The notes below the pieces were generated by a model. It was not told the DNA's origin. It did no database searches and saw only the letters and a program-made list of their open reading frames with translations. 64,000 bases of DNA from NCBI GenBank assembly GCA_947503265.1, contig CANNDC010000010.1, positions 62,001 to 126,000 of the forward strand. Direction: 5' to 3'. Shown here piece by piece: positions 9,441 through 20,093 of the stretch. Every line of letters begins with the position of its first letter. Position 1 is the first letter of the stretch. The translations under genes and the position numbers were made by a program. This DNA comes from an uncultured Alteromonadaceae bacterium (GTDB lineage: Bacteria > Pseudomonadota > Gammaproteobacteria > Enterobacterales > Alteromonadaceae).

Positions 9441-9650
9441 TAACTTGAATTCTGGATAACAACTTGCGTTCTAGCTGCTAATTTTCCCTGTTTCTTTTCC
9501 CTATAAGTGCGCTAAATTCGTTTGCAATAGGCCAGCTATTGACGCACAAATTTGCCTTGTACCCGGAAAAAATCGCTAGCTGGAATCTAATATAAAATTA
9601 AGCTATGCAGTTCAATATGCTAGCAAATTTCTTATCCAGAGTTCAGGTTA
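9441..9650. repeat. 210-bp MITE-like inverted-repeat element
   Basis: The ends are imperfect inverted copies: 9441-9467 begins TAACTTGAATTCTGGATAAC, and the complement of 9623-9650 begins TAACCTGAACTCTGGATAAG. The centre folds again: AAATTCGTTTGCAATAG and CTATTGACGCACAAATTT flank GCCAG near 9513-9553. No coding potential was seen. It fills most of the gap between the DUF3429 gene and the phosphomannomutase gene (331 bp, 9440-9770); the remaining 120 bp hold nothing recognisable. It is either a non-autonomous transposable element or a large structured intergenic repeat. Confidence 0.55.
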
Positions 9651-9770
9651 AATAGTCAGCCTTTACCCTACCAATGTTATCCTATTCATGTAACAGTAAA
9701 GACGACTCTTTTCATTGTAAGTAATATTTACGCTAGCGATTTTAAATAGCTACATTTAAACTAACTATAT

Positions 9771-11234
9771 TTAAGCTCGAATAATTTCTAGTAACTCTTT
9801 GGTCTTCTGTTCCATTAACTTAATGTCGCCTTTTGATTCAATATTGAGGCGAATAACGGGTTCAGTGTTTGACTTGCGCAAGTTAAATCGCCAATTGCCG
9901 AATTCCAACCCTACTCCATCCGTATCATCAATGATTTCAGCTAGTGGTTGATACTTGTCGACAACACGTTGCAAAGCCAAGTCAGCATCTTCAAGCAAAC
10001 TATTGATCTCGCCGGAGGAGGGAAACGCTGCAATTCTTTCTTTAACCAGTGATGATAAAGGCTTACCACTGGTGCAAAGTAACTCTGCTACTAACAACCA
10101 AGGGATCATACCCGAATCACAATAGGCAAAATCTCTAAAGTAGTGGTGCGCACTCATCTCACCGCCGTACACAGCATCATCTGCTCGCATACGTTCTTTG
10201 ATGAACGCGTGGCCAGTTTTACTTTTTATTGGAATTCCGCCAGCTTCATTGACGATATCTTCGGTGTTCCAATACACCCTAGGGTCATAAATGATTTTAG
10301 ATTGCTTATCTTTATCAAGAAAGGCCTTAGCCAACAATCCAACGATGTAATAGCCTTCAACAAACTCTCCATTTTCATCGAATAGAAAACACCTATCAAA
10401 ATCGCCATCCCAAGCAATTCCCATATCCGCTTTCGCTTCAATCACTGCATTGGCAGTATCAGAGCGGCTCTCGGGAAGCAAAGGATTCGGTATTCCATTT
10501 GGGAAATCGCCATCTGCCTGATGATTCACTTTAATAAATTCAATGGGAGCACCTTGTGCCAACAATACCTTTTCAATCGCATCTAGGGCTGCTCCTGCTG
10601 CACCGTTTCCAGCATTGACGACTAACTTAAGCGGTTTCAGGTTATTAAGGTTAATGTAGCTCAGCATATGTTCAACATAGCTACTCATGCAACTTGTCTC
10701 TGTGTATCGCCCTGAAGCTGTTAACTTAGCTGTATCGATACTTCCTTTACCTTTTAAAAAAGCTTGTTGTGTTTCCATCTCACACGCGTCGCTATTAACA
10801 GAATAAGACGCTAAAGCATCAGAAACTTGTTGCTGCTCATAGGATTCTGCAATATCCCGAATTGCAAATAAGCCGGTGTCACCGCTAATTGGTCGAGAGT
10901 CGGCTTTCACCAACTTCATACCATTATAATCAATAGGGTTGTGACTAGCTGTAACTTCTATTCCACCATCAACACCAAGATGTTTAGTCGCAAAATAAAT
11001 CTCTTCTGTGCCCGTCATTCCTAAATCGAGGACATTTGCCCCACCATCAATCAACCCGGCGCTCAATGCCAACTTTAGTGGTTTGGAAGTATGGCGAATA
11101 TCACCACCGACAACCACTTTGTCGGCATTGAGGTGCTCTGCATATGCGCGGCCAATGCGGTAGGCGACGTTTTCATCCAATTGTTCAATGAGCTTCCCAC
11201 GAATGTCGTAGGCCTTAAAACAGGTAATTTTCAT
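9771..11234 (-). CDS. cpsG: Phosphomannomutase (alpha-D-phosphohexomutase family)
   Basis: Interconverts mannose 6-phosphate and mannose 1-phosphate for GDP-mannose synthesis. The protein is 487 aa, slightly longer than E. coli CpsG/ManB (456). Motifs: KAYDIRGKL at the N-terminus, the phosphoserine loop [15 protein letters not shown], the metal loop [18 protein letters not shown] in the sugar-binding loop, and [15 protein letters not shown] at the C-terminus. It lies 6 bp after the guanylyltransferase gene, so the two form an operon. Some family members also act on glucose phosphates, so a dual phosphomannomutase/phosphoglucomutase role is possible. Confidence 0.9.
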   Translation of the reverse strand: MKITCFKAYDIRGKLIEQLDENVAYRIGRAYAEHLNADKVVVGGDIRHTSKPLKLALSAGLIDGGANVLDLGMTGTEEIYFATKHLGVDGGIEVTASHNPIDYNGMKLVKADSRPISGDTGLFAIRDIAESYEQQQVSDALASYSVNSDACEMETQQAFLKGKGSIDTAKLTASGRYTETSCMSSYVEHMLSYINLNNLKPLKLVVNAGNGAAGAALDAIEKVLLAQGAPIEFIKVNHQADGDFPNGIPNPLLPESRSDTANAVIEAKADMGIAWDGDFDRCFLFDENGEFVEGYYIVGLLAKAFLDKDKQSKIIYDPRVYWNTEDIVNEAGGIPIKSKTGHAFIKERMRADDAVYGGEMSAHHYFRDFAYCDSGMIPWLLVAELLCTSGKPLSSLVKERIAAFPSSGEINSLLEDADLALQRVVDKYQPLAEIIDDTDGVGLEFGNWRFNLRKSNTEPVIRLNIESKGDIKLMEQKTKELLEIIRA

Positions 11235-11240
11235 TGATTC

Positions 11241-12662
11241 TTACTTCCCTTCCGTACGGCCATAACGATCTGAGAAACGTACAATATCGTCTTCACCTAA
11301 ATAGCTACCAGATTGAACTTCTATTAGTTCTAACGGCACTTTCCCTGGATTTTCTAGAGCATGAATAATACCAATTGGGATATAGGTAGATTCATTTTCG
11401 GTTACTAAGAAAGTTTCTTCTCCGTTGGTCACTTTGGCCGTTCCCGAGACTACGATCCAATGCTCTGCTCTGTGATGATGCATTTGCACAGACAGCTTCT
11501 CACCAGGGTTCACTGTGATGCGTTTCACTTGGAAACGTTCGCCATTGTCAATGGAGTCATAACTCCCCCAAGGACGAAAAACTTCGCGATGAAACTCAAA
11601 CTCAGGACGATGCTCTGATTTCAATTTATTCACAATACTTTTTATATCTTGTACTTTATTTTTATTCGCGACTAGGATTGCATCTTTGGTTTCGACGATC
11701 ACTACGTCGTCAAGACCGACAACTCCAATTAATCGTTGTTCAGAATTGATGTAGCTATTGTTAACGTCATGCAGCATAGCATCACCTACAATGACATTAC
11801 CCTGTGCATCTTTGTTTTCTGAGGTTTCCCAAAGTGAAGACCAACTTCCCACATCATTCCACCCAGCATCGAGAGGCACCATAGTGGCATCTTTGGTCTT
11901 TTCCATTACAGCATAATCCACTGAATCTTCTGGGCATTTTGCAAATATTTCAGCGTCAATCCTGACAAAATCCAAATCGTTAGACTCTGACTCAATCGCT
12001 GTTTTGCATACGCTTAACATGTCTGGCGCAAATTTTTCTAACTCTTCAAGAAAACGACTTGCTTTAAACATAAACATGCCGCTATTCCAAAAATAATCCC
12101 CATTGTCTACATAGGTCTTAGCTGTCTCTGCATCTGGTTTCTCGACAAATTGAGAAACGGCAAAACCGGTTTCGGCATGATCGAGTTGTTCACCGCGTCT
12201 AATATAACCATATCCTGTGTGAGGGCTATCGGGGACAATGCCGAAGGTGACCAATTTACCCGCTTCTGCTAACTGCTCAGCATGATTAATCGCCTTGTGA
12301 AATGCCTCAGGTTGTTTAATTAGATGATCTGCTGCAAGCACCAATAAAACTGGATCACCTCCTTCTTTAATTGCATGTAATGCTGCTAATGCAATGGCAG
12401 GCGCAGTATTACGGCCAACCGGCTCGAGTAAAATCCCACCGTGCTCTTGCTCCAATTGACGTAATTGTTCCGCGACTAGAAACCGATGAGCATCATTACA
12501 AATAAAAATAGGCGGCTCAAAAGATAAACCTTCAAGTCTACTGATAGTGTCTTGCAACATTGTTTGCTCTGATGTTAACGACAAGAACTGCTTAGGCAGA
12601 GCCGCTCGAGATTTAGGCCAAAGTCGACTGCCAGACCCACCCGCGAGTACCACTGGTTTCAT
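11241..12662 (-). CDS. cpsB: Mannose-1-phosphate guanylyltransferase / mannose-6-phosphate isomerase
   Basis: Makes GDP-mannose from mannose 1-phosphate and GTP. The 473 aa have an N-terminal nucleotidyltransferase domain ([31 protein letters not shown] near 175) and a C-terminal cupin-type isomerase domain ([29 protein letters not shown]). This is the bifunctional ManC/AlgA/CpsB layout. It is paired with the phosphomannomutase gene downstream. No exopolysaccharide or O-antigen glycosyltransferases are next to it, so the destination of the GDP-mannose cannot be read from context. Confidence 0.93.
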   Translation of the reverse strand: MKPVVLAGGSGSRLWPKSRAALPKQFLSLTSEQTMLQDTISRLEGLSFEPPIFICNDAHRFLVAEQLRQLEQEHGGILLEPVGRNTAPAIALAALHAIKEGGDPVLLVLAADHLIKQPEAFHKAINHAEQLAEAGKLVTFGIVPDSPHTGYGYIRRGEQLDHAETGFAVSQFVEKPDAETAKTYVDNGDYFWNSGMFMFKASRFLEELEKFAPDMLSVCKTAIESESNDLDFVRIDAEIFAKCPEDSVDYAVMEKTKDATMVPLDAGWNDVGSWSSLWETSENKDAQGNVIVGDAMLHDVNNSYINSEQRLIGVVGLDDVVIVETKDAILVANKNKVQDIKSIVNKLKSEHRPEFEFHREVFRPWGSYDSIDNGERFQVKRITVNPGEKLSVQMHHHRAEHWIVVSGTAKVTNGEETFLVTENESTYIPIGIIHALENPGKVPLELIEVQSGSYLGEDDIVRFSDRYGRTEGK

Positions 12663-12782
12663 ATAGTTTCCCTTATGCTTATGCTTACACTAATTTATGC
12701 GGTTTAAGATGAATGCTGCATCCTATAAAATATAGGTGGGATATTCAATCAGCGAATGCTCACTTAATCGTTTTCTAGAGAT

Positions 12783-13979
12783 TTAAATAGCTCGATAAAC
12801 TTTTTCAGCGATAATATCAGCAATTGGCATTGCAGACGTGGCAGCGGGCGAAGGAGCATTACAAACATGTAGACATTGCTTTTCTTGTAAAAATTTAAAA
12901 TCGTGGATGAGTTCACCATCCATATTTACTGCTTGAGCGCGGATGCCACATCGAAATGGTCGAAGATCTGACAGGCTAATATTAGGGCAATATTTTTGGA
13001 TATTACGTAAATAACTTTTCACAAAAAATGATGATTTGAGCTCGTTATAAACACTTGCTTTTTGTTTAGTCAACAACTTCCAGAAGCCTTTATACTTTAG
13101 CAAATCTGATAACTCGGTTAAGTTGACACCAAACTTCCCATATCCTTCTCTAGCACCCGCTAAAACAGCATTGGGGCCAACGGTAATACTTGCATCAATC
13201 ATCTTTGTTAAATGAACACCAAGAAAAGGTAATTTAGGATCGGGCACAGGATAAATCAGATGTTTTATCATTTTGTTTAAACTTGCTGGTAGTTGAAAGT
13301 ATTCTCCTTTAAAAGGGATGATTCTATAATCAAGGTTGGCGTTAGTCAGCTTGGCAATCTTATCAGACATTAATCCCGCACAATTAACGTAGAAATCCGT
13401 GGTTAACTTGTTATTTTCAGCGGCTAAAATTACCTGTTCTCCCTCGCTTTCAACACCCAAGAGTTCGAATCCAAATATCGTTTTACCACCGGCTTGTTCA
13501 AATAACTGAATTAGCCTTTTATTAATCTCTGCATAATTAGTGATACTAGTTTGTTGAATCAGAATCGCTTCTTTACCAGTAATATGCGGCTCGATTACAG
13601 CTAATTTCTCACGACTAATTCGTTGCGGCGAGAGAGAGTTTTTTAAGCATCGTTGGTAAAGTTCATCAAGCCTTTGACACTCGATATCATCCGTTGCGAC
13701 AATCAATTTGCCGCATTGCTGATAATCGACTCCGTACTGGCGACAAAATGCCAGGGTTCTATCCAGTCCTTCACGGCAAAGTGTTGCTTTTAAACTGCCA
13801 GGTTGGTAGTAAACACCGGCGTGCACCACACCTGAATTTCTGCCTGTTTGATGCAAACCCGCTTGAAGTTCTTTTTCCACGAGAAGTATTTTTCTATTAG
13901 GAAACATTTGTATCAATCGATATGCTGTCGCGGCCCCTACTATGCCTGCACCAATGATAACAATATCAGCAGATTTCAA
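12783..13979 (-). CDS. lhgO: L-2-hydroxyglutarate oxidase/dehydrogenase
   Basis: FAD enzyme that oxidises L-2-hydroxyglutarate to 2-oxoglutarate. The 398 aa have the N-terminal dinucleotide fold DIVIIGAGIVGAATAYRL and the family stretch GLHQTGRNSGVVHAGVYYQP. C-terminal motifs are FRCGIRAQAVNMDGELIHDF and NAPSPAATSAMPIA. The start is a TTG at 13979 with AAGGGT upstream; it matches the N-terminus of E. coli LhgO (YgaF) and no ATG fits better. It is divergent from tcdA and stands alone, without the csiD/gab genes that accompany it in E. coli. Confidence 0.9.
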   Translation of the reverse strand: MKSADIVIIGAGIVGAATAYRLIQMFPNRKILLVEKELQAGLHQTGRNSGVVHAGVYYQPGSLKATLCREGLDRTLAFCRQYGVDYQQCGKLIVATDDIECQRLDELYQRCLKNSLSPQRISREKLAVIEPHITGKEAILIQQTSITNYAEINKRLIQLFEQAGGKTIFGFELLGVESEGEQVILAAENNKLTTDFYVNCAGLMSDKIAKLTNANLDYRIIPFKGEYFQLPASLNKMIKHLIYPVPDPKLPFLGVHLTKMIDASITVGPNAVLAGAREGYGKFGVNLTELSDLLKYKGFWKLLTKQKASVYNELKSSFFVKSYLRNIQKYCPNISLSDLRPFRCGIRAQAVNMDGELIHDFKFLQEKQCLHVCNAPSPAATSAMPIADIIAEKVYRAI

Positions 13980-14055
13980 AGATTACCCTTAGTTACTCAT
14001 GAAGCAAATGGGTATAATAATAGCGTTTTTAATCACACAAGGTAAATTAGCATTA

Positions 14056-14841
14056 ATGACTGCGACAAAGAATCGATTTGGCGGCACTGAGCGTGTTTTT
14101 GGAAAACAAGAAACTCAACGACTTAAAGATGCTCACTTTTGTGTTGTCGGCATTGGTGGTGTTGGTTCATGGGCAGCTGAATGCCTCGCGAGAACCGCTG
14201 TAGGTGAGATTACTTTGATCGATCTAGATGATATTTGTGTCACCAATTCCAATCGGCAAATTCATGCGTTAAGCAACACAATAGGATTGGCTAAAGTGGA
14301 TGTAATGGCCAATCGAATAAAATTGATTAACCCCGATTGCAAAGTGAATATCATCGAAGATTTTGTGACTACTGAAAATGTATCAAAATACATTTCACCC
14401 GATTTTGCCTATGTTATCGATGCCATTGATAGTTTGGCAGCAAAAGCGGCTTTAATCGCCTATTGTAAAAGGCATAAAATAAAAGTGATTACAACAGGTG
14501 GTGCAGGAGGCCAAACCGATCCAACACAAATTAGTATTTCAGACTTAAGTAAAACGATACAAGACCCTCTCGCAGCTAAACTTCGCTCTGAATTGAGACG
14601 AAAGTACCATTTTAGTACTAACCCAAAACGAAGATTTGCGGTTGAATGTGTGTTTTCTACTGAGCAATTGAGTTATCCACAAGGGAATGGCAAAGTGTCC
14701 AAAAACAAGAGTACAAGAGAAGGTAGTGCCAATCTAGATTGCAGTACTGGGTTCGGTGCATCCGTTGCAGTAACCGCAACCTTTGGATTTGTTGCGGCGT
14801 CAAGAGCTATTCACAAATTCTTATTGTCACAGGAATTATAA
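14056..14841 (+). CDS. tcdA: tRNA threonylcarbamoyladenosine dehydratase
   Basis: E1-like ATP-dependent enzyme that cyclises t6A37 to ct6A in tRNAs. The 261 aa contain RFGGTERVFG, the nucleotide-binding loop VVGIGGVGSWAAECLARTAV, DLDDICVTNSNRQIHA and TTGGAGGQTDPTQI, as in E. coli TcdA (CsdL). The frame is open 19 codons further upstream to an ATG at 13999, but the chosen ATG gives the family N-terminus. Confidence 0.93.
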   Translation: MTATKNRFGGTERVFGKQETQRLKDAHFCVVGIGGVGSWAAECLARTAVGEITLIDLDDICVTNSNRQIHALSNTIGLAKVDVMANRIKLINPDCKVNIIEDFVTTENVSKYISPDFAYVIDAIDSLAAKAALIAYCKRHKIKVITTGGAGGQTDPTQISISDLSKTIQDPLAAKLRSELRRKYHFSTNPKRRFAVECVFSTEQLSYPQGNGKVSKNKSTREGSANLDCSTGFGASVAVTATFGFVAASRAIHKFLLSQEL

Positions 14842-14861
14842 TATCGCAGGAGCCATAGTGC

Positions 14862-15563
14862 TTATTTGGGGCTTTCTCTTTGCGCTTTGAGATCGAGTGC
14901 GATGGCGACTATTAACCAAACCCCGATGATGCTTGCTAACAACCAGGTGCTTTCAGCAACTTGCATGATTTCTTCGCTTAAAATAGCAGTGGTTGCTATT
15001 AATACTAAATAATAGGGAAAATTGAGGAGTCCAGCTAACCATACCACCTTGAAGGGTTTGTGGTTTGCTCCCTGAGCGAACATAAAGAAAGCCAGTGAAT
15101 TAATATGAATCATTGCGAGTAGCAACTGTTTTATTTTGATTTTTTGCGGATTTTTTTCTTCCGTTTTATTTGCCCTTCCAAGCGTGTAATTGATAACAGA
15201 TCCTAAGGTAGCCGCCAGAACCATGGCGACTGTCAGATAGACTATGTCTTCGATTGCTGGTTTAGAGACTATCACCAAAACAACCGCGAAAAATTGTCCG
15301 GGAAAATAAAAACCCACATACACTATAGACTCAAGCAAAATAATTGTGAAAATAAGCAAATAAAAATAGTCACCAAAGGCTTGCTTTAGCTGTTCCAGCA
15401 ATTCAATACCAGGAGGAATGATTCCAAATTGAACTAAGCTCGTTAAAAGGAGCACAGCTAACAAGGCAGTGGCGGGTAACGTGGAGTGGAACTTCATGAT
15501 CGTCTTTATTTGAATTTTAATTAATTTACGCTTAGCTTTTGTGTAAAGATCATTAAAATCCAC
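14862..15563 (-). CDS. DedA/VTT-domain-like inner-membrane protein
   Basis: 233 aa with about five hydrophobic spans. The acidic residue in IILLESIVYVGFYFPGQF and the GSVINYTLGR stretch resemble the DedA signature (E followed by FPG, and G-x-x-x-x-Y-x-x-G-R). The C-terminal half is shorter and more charged than in classical DedA proteins. The first 23 residues are basic and polar, so an internal ATG (MKFHST...) is an alternative start. DedA proteins are thought to act in envelope lipid transport; here that is only inference. It is convergent with tcdA, with 20 bp between stops. Confidence 0.55.
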   Translation of the reverse strand: MDFNDLYTKAKRKLIKIQIKTIMKFHSTLPATALLAVLLLTSLVQFGIIPPGIELLEQLKQAFGDYFYLLIFTIILLESIVYVGFYFPGQFFAVVLVIVSKPAIEDIVYLTVAMVLAATLGSVINYTLGRANKTEEKNPQKIKIKQLLLAMIHINSLAFFMFAQGANHKPFKVVWLAGLLNFPYYLVLIATTAILSEEIMQVAESTWLLASIIGVWLIVAIALDLKAQRESPK

Positions 15564-15651
15564 CTCTTTTAAACAAAATCAAGCCGCAACATTCGACAAA
15601 GAGTAGAAATGTAGCCACAATAAACTAACTAAAGATCTTCAGGAACTTAAC

Positions 15652-16065
15652 ATGAGAATGACCCAAGATGAATTGAATCAGTTGATGGCTGATAGCGCAC
15701 AAAATGCGATTGAAACAACAGAAGATGAATTCAATCTTGAACTGGATGGTTCAGAACAAAGTATCGGGCTCGTCGACGATGTTATTTTAGCTTGGATAGA
15801 CAAATATAAAGACCAGGCGCTGGAAGATAGTGCTGTATTCACTATCTGTAATATTTATGGTGCTTATGTAGGTGAAATTTTCAAACAGTTGGTTGGCGGG
15901 CATTGGCGTTATGATGAATCCGATCAGGAAGCCCCGTATGTAGTGCTGGAGTATGCTGGTAAGTCTTATGCATTTGCCGGAATTTGCTATCAACGTTTAG
16001 TTAATGATAGCCAAATTAGTATTCTTAACTATTTCGAACAAGCCGTAGGCAACAGCGTTCAATAG
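15652..16065 (+). CDS. Conserved hypothetical protein (DUF3806-like)
   Basis: 137-aa acidic soluble protein, transcribed alone. The segment CNIYGAYVGEIFKQLVGGHWRYDE, with a conserved-looking Gly-x-x-x-Gly helix and GGHW, resembles DUF3806-type proteins; I am not certain of the family. No signal peptide or membrane span is present. An alternative start is the next ATG (MTQDELNQL). The function is unknown. Confidence 0.6.
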   Translation: MRMTQDELNQLMADSAQNAIETTEDEFNLELDGSEQSIGLVDDVILAWIDKYKDQALEDSAVFTICNIYGAYVGEIFKQLVGGHWRYDESDQEAPYVVLEYAGKSYAFAGICYQRLVNDSQISILNYFEQAVGNSVQ

Positions 16066-16123
16066 CGAGAGCCCAAATTACGAAAACCCAAATAACAAGG
16101 TAGAGTGCAACGGTCAACAGACC

Positions 16124-16597
16124 CTAGTTAGCCTGCCAATCTTTGATCATGAGCCGGAAGTGGCGGCTTTTAATCACCCAGTAAAACAACACCAAATCGA
16201 CCAAGCTAAAAATAGCCACTGGCCACAAAAACATCCAGTGGTTATCAAACGCAATTTTCAATTGATAGGAAAAATCCAAACAAATAACGATCAACAATAG
16301 CGGTTTAATAAAAAACCGTAATTTATCCCATCGGCTATTCCACCACTTTTCTCGGAAAGCGACTAGCAATAGTGCTAAAACAGCTCCCAACCCTATCGTT
16401 AGCCCTATGTATAGTTCGTTGTGATTGGGATAAAAAACATTGAGAAGCGATTCCGTGTCTTGCCTAAAAGTCAATGAAGCGACAAAAATAAAGTAACTCC
16501 TAGCCAAAAATAAAGCGCAAAACCAAAAAGTCACAGGAGGTTTGATACGGCCATTTTCATCATAGTGATTAAGCGGTAGGGCTAACTTTTTTGACAT
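16124..16597 (-). CDS. DUF2919 (YfeZ-like) inner-membrane protein
   Basis: 157 aa with four hydrophobic spans. The N-terminus LPLNHYDENGRIKPPVTFW and RSYFIFVASLTFRQ match the DUF2919 family (E. coli YfeZ), which has no known function. The gene lies 16 bp downstream of the TPR/GGDEF-like gene, so the two are probably co-transcribed. Confidence 0.75.
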   Translation of the reverse strand: MSKKLALPLNHYDENGRIKPPVTFWFCALFLARSYFIFVASLTFRQDTESLLNVFYPNHNELYIGLTIGLGAVLALLLVAFREKWWNSRWDKLRFFIKPLLLIVICLDFSYQLKIAFDNHWMFLWPVAIFSLVDLVLFYWVIKSRHFRLMIKDWQAN

Positions 16598-16613
16598 GCG
16601 TATACGTCTAAAA

Positions 16614-18500
16614 TTAATTTATATTCTTTGGCTTTGATTCAGCATTAATGTCGAGGGACATTTGCATATCGTGCAAGATGTCGTCCATATCATCGAAAGT
16701 ATCGCTAGTGATATATATACTCATACTTGATCTAACAATCACATTTTGCTTCTCTTCAGCTCCAAGCATCGTATTTTCTAACGCATAACGTATTCGTTCG
16801 AAGAAAGATTTGGCCGAATCCTCTTCAATATCAATCAAGCAAACAATAAATTGTTCCGGCGCAAAACGACCTAAGATATCCCTTTCGCGAGTCGCATTTT
16901 TGAGCGAAAGTGCAATTTGATTAAGCGTTTCTTCACTATTTCCGGCCCCCATCATTCGGTTAACATCTCTAAAATTACGTAAATCAAACAAAGCAAGCGC
17001 ATTAGTTCGTCCTGCTGAAGGTGTGCCGACTAATTTTATTCTGGATATAGCTGATTTGCTGTTTAATAAGCCGGTTACCGAATCCAATGTAATGCGTTGC
17101 AAGTATCTGCGGCGCAGGAAAAATAGCAATACCCCTAGAACCACAAACGTCGCAATTAAAATACTTGCAATTGCGCGCATACGATCTTGACGTTCTTTTT
17201 CAAGACTGGATTCTAAGCTGATAATCTCGCTGTGAAGGTTGGCTACACCAAGCACTTTTCCCGATTTTTGCTGTTCATATTGACGAGCCACTGTCACTTC
17301 AAAAAACCGTTGGAAGGCTTTATCCGCTGCTTCGATGTCTCCCAGGAAAATATGCATATCGACCAGCAATTTTAGATAATCTTTGTTCTTTCTTAAAAAG
17401 TTTGTATTGTTCGCATTGCGTTCTTCTTGGGCAGCCAAAAAGTTTAGAACACACTCTTTATCTTTTTCAGAAAGGCAATAAGCAGCATGGTACCAATCGT
17501 ACAATGTAGAGTAAGTTTGACTGTCTATTTCTGCGAGATAAATTTTCCAGCGCGCTAAACTATTCTTTAGTTCTTCGAAATTCCCCAGTCGATAATGATA
17601 CCCGGATTCAGCAAAATGCAACCATACATTGGTTAGCGGTGTATTGATTTGCTGATTCACACGTTTAAATTCTTCAATCGTTGTTTTTACTGCTTCAAAG
17701 TTTCCACTGCCGATATGTGAGGAAATTACGCTAATTAAAGTAGCAAGTTGATTGTTGCCAGTGTAGGTACCTAATCCCATTTCATAAGATTTTTGATATT
17801 GTTCTGCTGCCAGCACATGCTGACCTAAACTGCCGTAAAGCAAACCGATATTATTGTGGATGTGGGCGATCGCTGCTTTATCAGCTTTATTTGAATAGGA
17901 CTCTAACAGCGAATACAAACTGCCTAATTTAATGGCTTCATCATTATTTGAGTTACAGACTGTTATCAAACCCAATTGCGCACTGAGTTGCACATCATCA
18001 AAACGATTCTCGGATAACTCTTTTGCTTGTTCATAGTAATCACATCGTTTAGCGTTTTCTTGAATATCAAAAATAAAACCTAATTGATAAACAGCGGCCG
18101 CATAGTATTCGGTGGACGTATCTGAGTTTTTACTCTCTACTATCTGAGTGAGAATATCCTGAGCGCCCGTATGATCACCATTGCATATCATCCAATGGGT
18201 TTTCTCGACGTTTAGCGCGAGAATCTGCGCTTCCGTGAGTAAGTCAGTTGACGACAAATAGCTGTCTATCTGCTCAATATTTTCTTCACCAGGGCAGTCA
18301 TAGGGTTTGACCTTTGCTTGCTCGATAAAACGATCAATTTCTTCGCTTTCTTGTATGGATTGGGCATAACTTTGAGGAATGTGAAGCAGTGCCCCAACAA
18401 TAAAGCAAAAGCTTAGTCGAGGAAGGAATGTAATCAAACAACTGCATAGATATGTAACGAAATTCAAAGCATTGATTCTACAGGGTAATTTTTGACGCAT
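16614..18500 (-). CDS. TPR sensor with degenerate GGDEF domain
   Basis: 628 aa. A signal peptide or N-terminal anchor (to about residue 45, ending QSYAQS) leads to a periplasmic TPR-type helical region (about 90-410), a short coiled coil, and a membrane span near 443-465 followed by RRRYLQR. A C-terminal cytoplasmic GGDEF-like domain begins at DSVTGLLNSKSA. The catalytic GG(D/E)EF is replaced by GRFAPEQF and the first metal motif is LFDLRNFRDVNRM, so cyclase activity is unlikely; it may bind nucleotide or a partner instead. The ATG at 18500 follows an in-frame TTG and has no obvious Shine-Dalgarno site. Confidence 0.8.
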   Translation of the reverse strand: MRQKLPCRINALNFVTYLCSCLITFLPRLSFCFIVGALLHIPQSYAQSIQESEEIDRFIEQAKVKPYDCPGEENIEQIDSYLSSTDLLTEAQILALNVEKTHWMICNGDHTGAQDILTQIVESKNSDTSTEYYAAAVYQLGFIFDIQENAKRCDYYEQAKELSENRFDDVQLSAQLGLITVCNSNNDEAIKLGSLYSLLESYSNKADKAAIAHIHNNIGLLYGSLGQHVLAAEQYQKSYEMGLGTYTGNNQLATLISVISSHIGSGNFEAVKTTIEEFKRVNQQINTPLTNVWLHFAESGYHYRLGNFEELKNSLARWKIYLAEIDSQTYSTLYDWYHAAYCLSEKDKECVLNFLAAQEERNANNTNFLRKNKDYLKLLVDMHIFLGDIEAADKAFQRFFEVTVARQYEQQKSGKVLGVANLHSEIISLESSLEKERQDRMRAIASILIATFVVLGVLLFFLRRRYLQRITLDSVTGLLNSKSAISRIKLVGTPSAGRTNALALFDLRNFRDVNRMMGAGNSEETLNQIALSLKNATRERDILGRFAPEQFIVCLIDIEEDSAKSFFERIRYALENTMLGAEEKQNVIVRSSMSIYITSDTFDDMDDILHDMQMSLDINAESKPKNIN

Positions 18501-18626
18501 CAAAGTGTAGTCTTATTCGAAACCGCATACAAGGTCGTTGTAGAGGTTAATTATTGAATCGCTTACCTCATTGGTTTCCACTATAATCCGCTCTGTTTTT
18601 AAAACTCGTACACCTAGGAAGCATCG

Positions 18627-20033
18627 ATGACAGTCGAAATTCACAAACCTAATCAAACTACAACACTTGAGACACCTGTTAAGGTGTTGGAAAGTGATAC
18701 TTCTGCAAATGCGAAAAGCGGCAGTAGAATTGGTTTCGTATCTTTAGGTTGTCCCAAAAATTTAGTAGACTCAGAACGAATTCTTACCCAATTGCGCACT
18801 GAAGGCTATGATGTGGTGCCATCGTACAATGATGCAGATTTGGTGATTGTTAATACCTGCGGTTTTATCGACAGTGCTGTAGAAGAGTCTTTAGATACTA
18901 TTGGTGAAGCACTAAGCGAAAATGGAAAAGTGATTGTGACTGGATGCCTTGGTATCAAGGAAGATGAAATTCGTGAAGTCCATCCCAATGTACTTGCGAT
19001 TACCGGTCCGCATGCCTATGAAGAAGTGGTCAATCAAGTTCACGATCACTTGCCACAACCACAACATGACCCCTACTTGAATCTGGTCCCTGATATAGGT
19101 GTAAAACTGACCCCACGCCACTATGCTTATTTGAAGATATCAGAAGGATGTAATCACAGATGTACCTTTTGTATTATTCCGTCAATGCGTGGTGATCTTG
19201 TAAGCCGGCCCGTGGGTGAAATACTTGATGAAGCACAGAGACTCAAAAATGCAGGTGTTAAAGAATTACTGGTCATATCCCAAGATACAAGTGCGTTTGG
19301 CGTAGATGTTAAATATCAAACTGGTTTTTGGAATGGAATGCCGGTAAAGACTGATATGCTAGGTCTTTGTAAGCAATTAGGCGAAATGGGTTTATGGGTA
19401 AGATTGCATTATGTGTACCCCTATCCTTCTGTTGACAAAGTCATTCCGCTCATGGCCGAAGGAAAAATCCTGCCTTACTTAGACATCCCTTTTCAGCATG
19501 CTAATAAACGTATTTTAAAATTGATGAAACGTCCTGCTGCCGCAGAAAAAACCTTGGAACGAATAAAAGCGTGGCGTGACATCTGCCCAGAATTGGTTAT
19601 TCGCTCTACTTTTATTGTCGGTTTCCCCGGTGAAACTGAAGAGGAGTTTGCTGAACTGCTCGATTTTTTAGAACAAGCACAGTTAGACAGAGTAGGCTGT
19701 TTCATGTACTCAGAAGTCGAAGGAGCCAAAGCGAATGACCTACCCAACTCAGTGCCTGAGACGGTTAAACAAGAACGATATGAACGTTTTATGCAAGTTC
19801 AATCGCAAATCAGTGCTCAAAGATTACAAGCTAAAATTGGATTGGAATACCAGATCCTCATTGATGAAGTCACACCTGAGGGTGCTGTTGGTCGATGTTT
19901 TGCCGACGCACCTGAAATCGATGGCAATGTGCATTTAACCGATGAATTTGATGTGAATCCAGGAGATATGATTTGGGGACAAATTATCCATGCAGATGAG
20001 CATGATATTTGGGCCGTAAAAGTCGAAGATTAG
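18627..20033 (+). CDS. rimO: Ribosomal protein S12 methylthiotransferase
   Basis: Radical-SAM enzyme that adds a methylthio group to the conserved aspartate of ribosomal protein S12. The 468 aa comprise an N-terminal UPF0004 domain ([36 protein letters not shown]), the radical-SAM core with [15 protein letters not shown], and a C-terminal TRAM domain. About 30 Ser/Thr-rich residues precede the domain, more than in E. coli (441 aa). The ATG at 18627 has an AGGAAG site, so the extension is probably translated. Monocistronic. Confidence 0.97.
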   Translation: MTVEIHKPNQTTTLETPVKVLESDTSANAKSGSRIGFVSLGCPKNLVDSERILTQLRTEGYDVVPSYNDADLVIVNTCGFIDSAVEESLDTIGEALSENGKVIVTGCLGIKEDEIREVHPNVLAITGPHAYEEVVNQVHDHLPQPQHDPYLNLVPDIGVKLTPRHYAYLKISEGCNHRCTFCIIPSMRGDLVSRPVGEILDEAQRLKNAGVKELLVISQDTSAFGVDVKYQTGFWNGMPVKTDMLGLCKQLGEMGLWVRLHYVYPYPSVDKVIPLMAEGKILPYLDIPFQHANKRILKLMKRPAAAEKTLERIKAWRDICPELVIRSTFIVGFPGETEEEFAELLDFLEQAQLDRVGCFMYSEVEGAKANDLPNSVPETVKQERYERFMQVQSQISAQRLQAKIGLEYQILIDEVTPEGAVGRCFADAPEIDGNVHLTDEFDVNPGDMIWGQIIHADEHDIWAVKVED

Positions 20034-20044
20034 AACGATAGAAA

Positions 20045-20073
20045 CTAGCCATTTCAATTGATGAAATGGCTAG
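20045..20073. terminator. Bidirectional terminator hairpin between rimO and the convergent lipoprotein gene
   Basis: An 11-bp perfect stem CTAGCCATTTC / GAAATGGCTAG with a 7-nt loop. The plus-strand tail is CTTTGATGATTTGG and the minus-strand tail TTTCTATC, so U-tracts are modest on both sides. Confidence 0.65.
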
Positions 20074-20093
20074 CTTTGATGATTTGGTTAAGA

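Noticed and set aside
9771..12662. Exopolysaccharide biosynthesis locus
   Set aside because: Only the two GDP-mannose genes are present; there are no glycosyltransferases, flippase or polymerase nearby.
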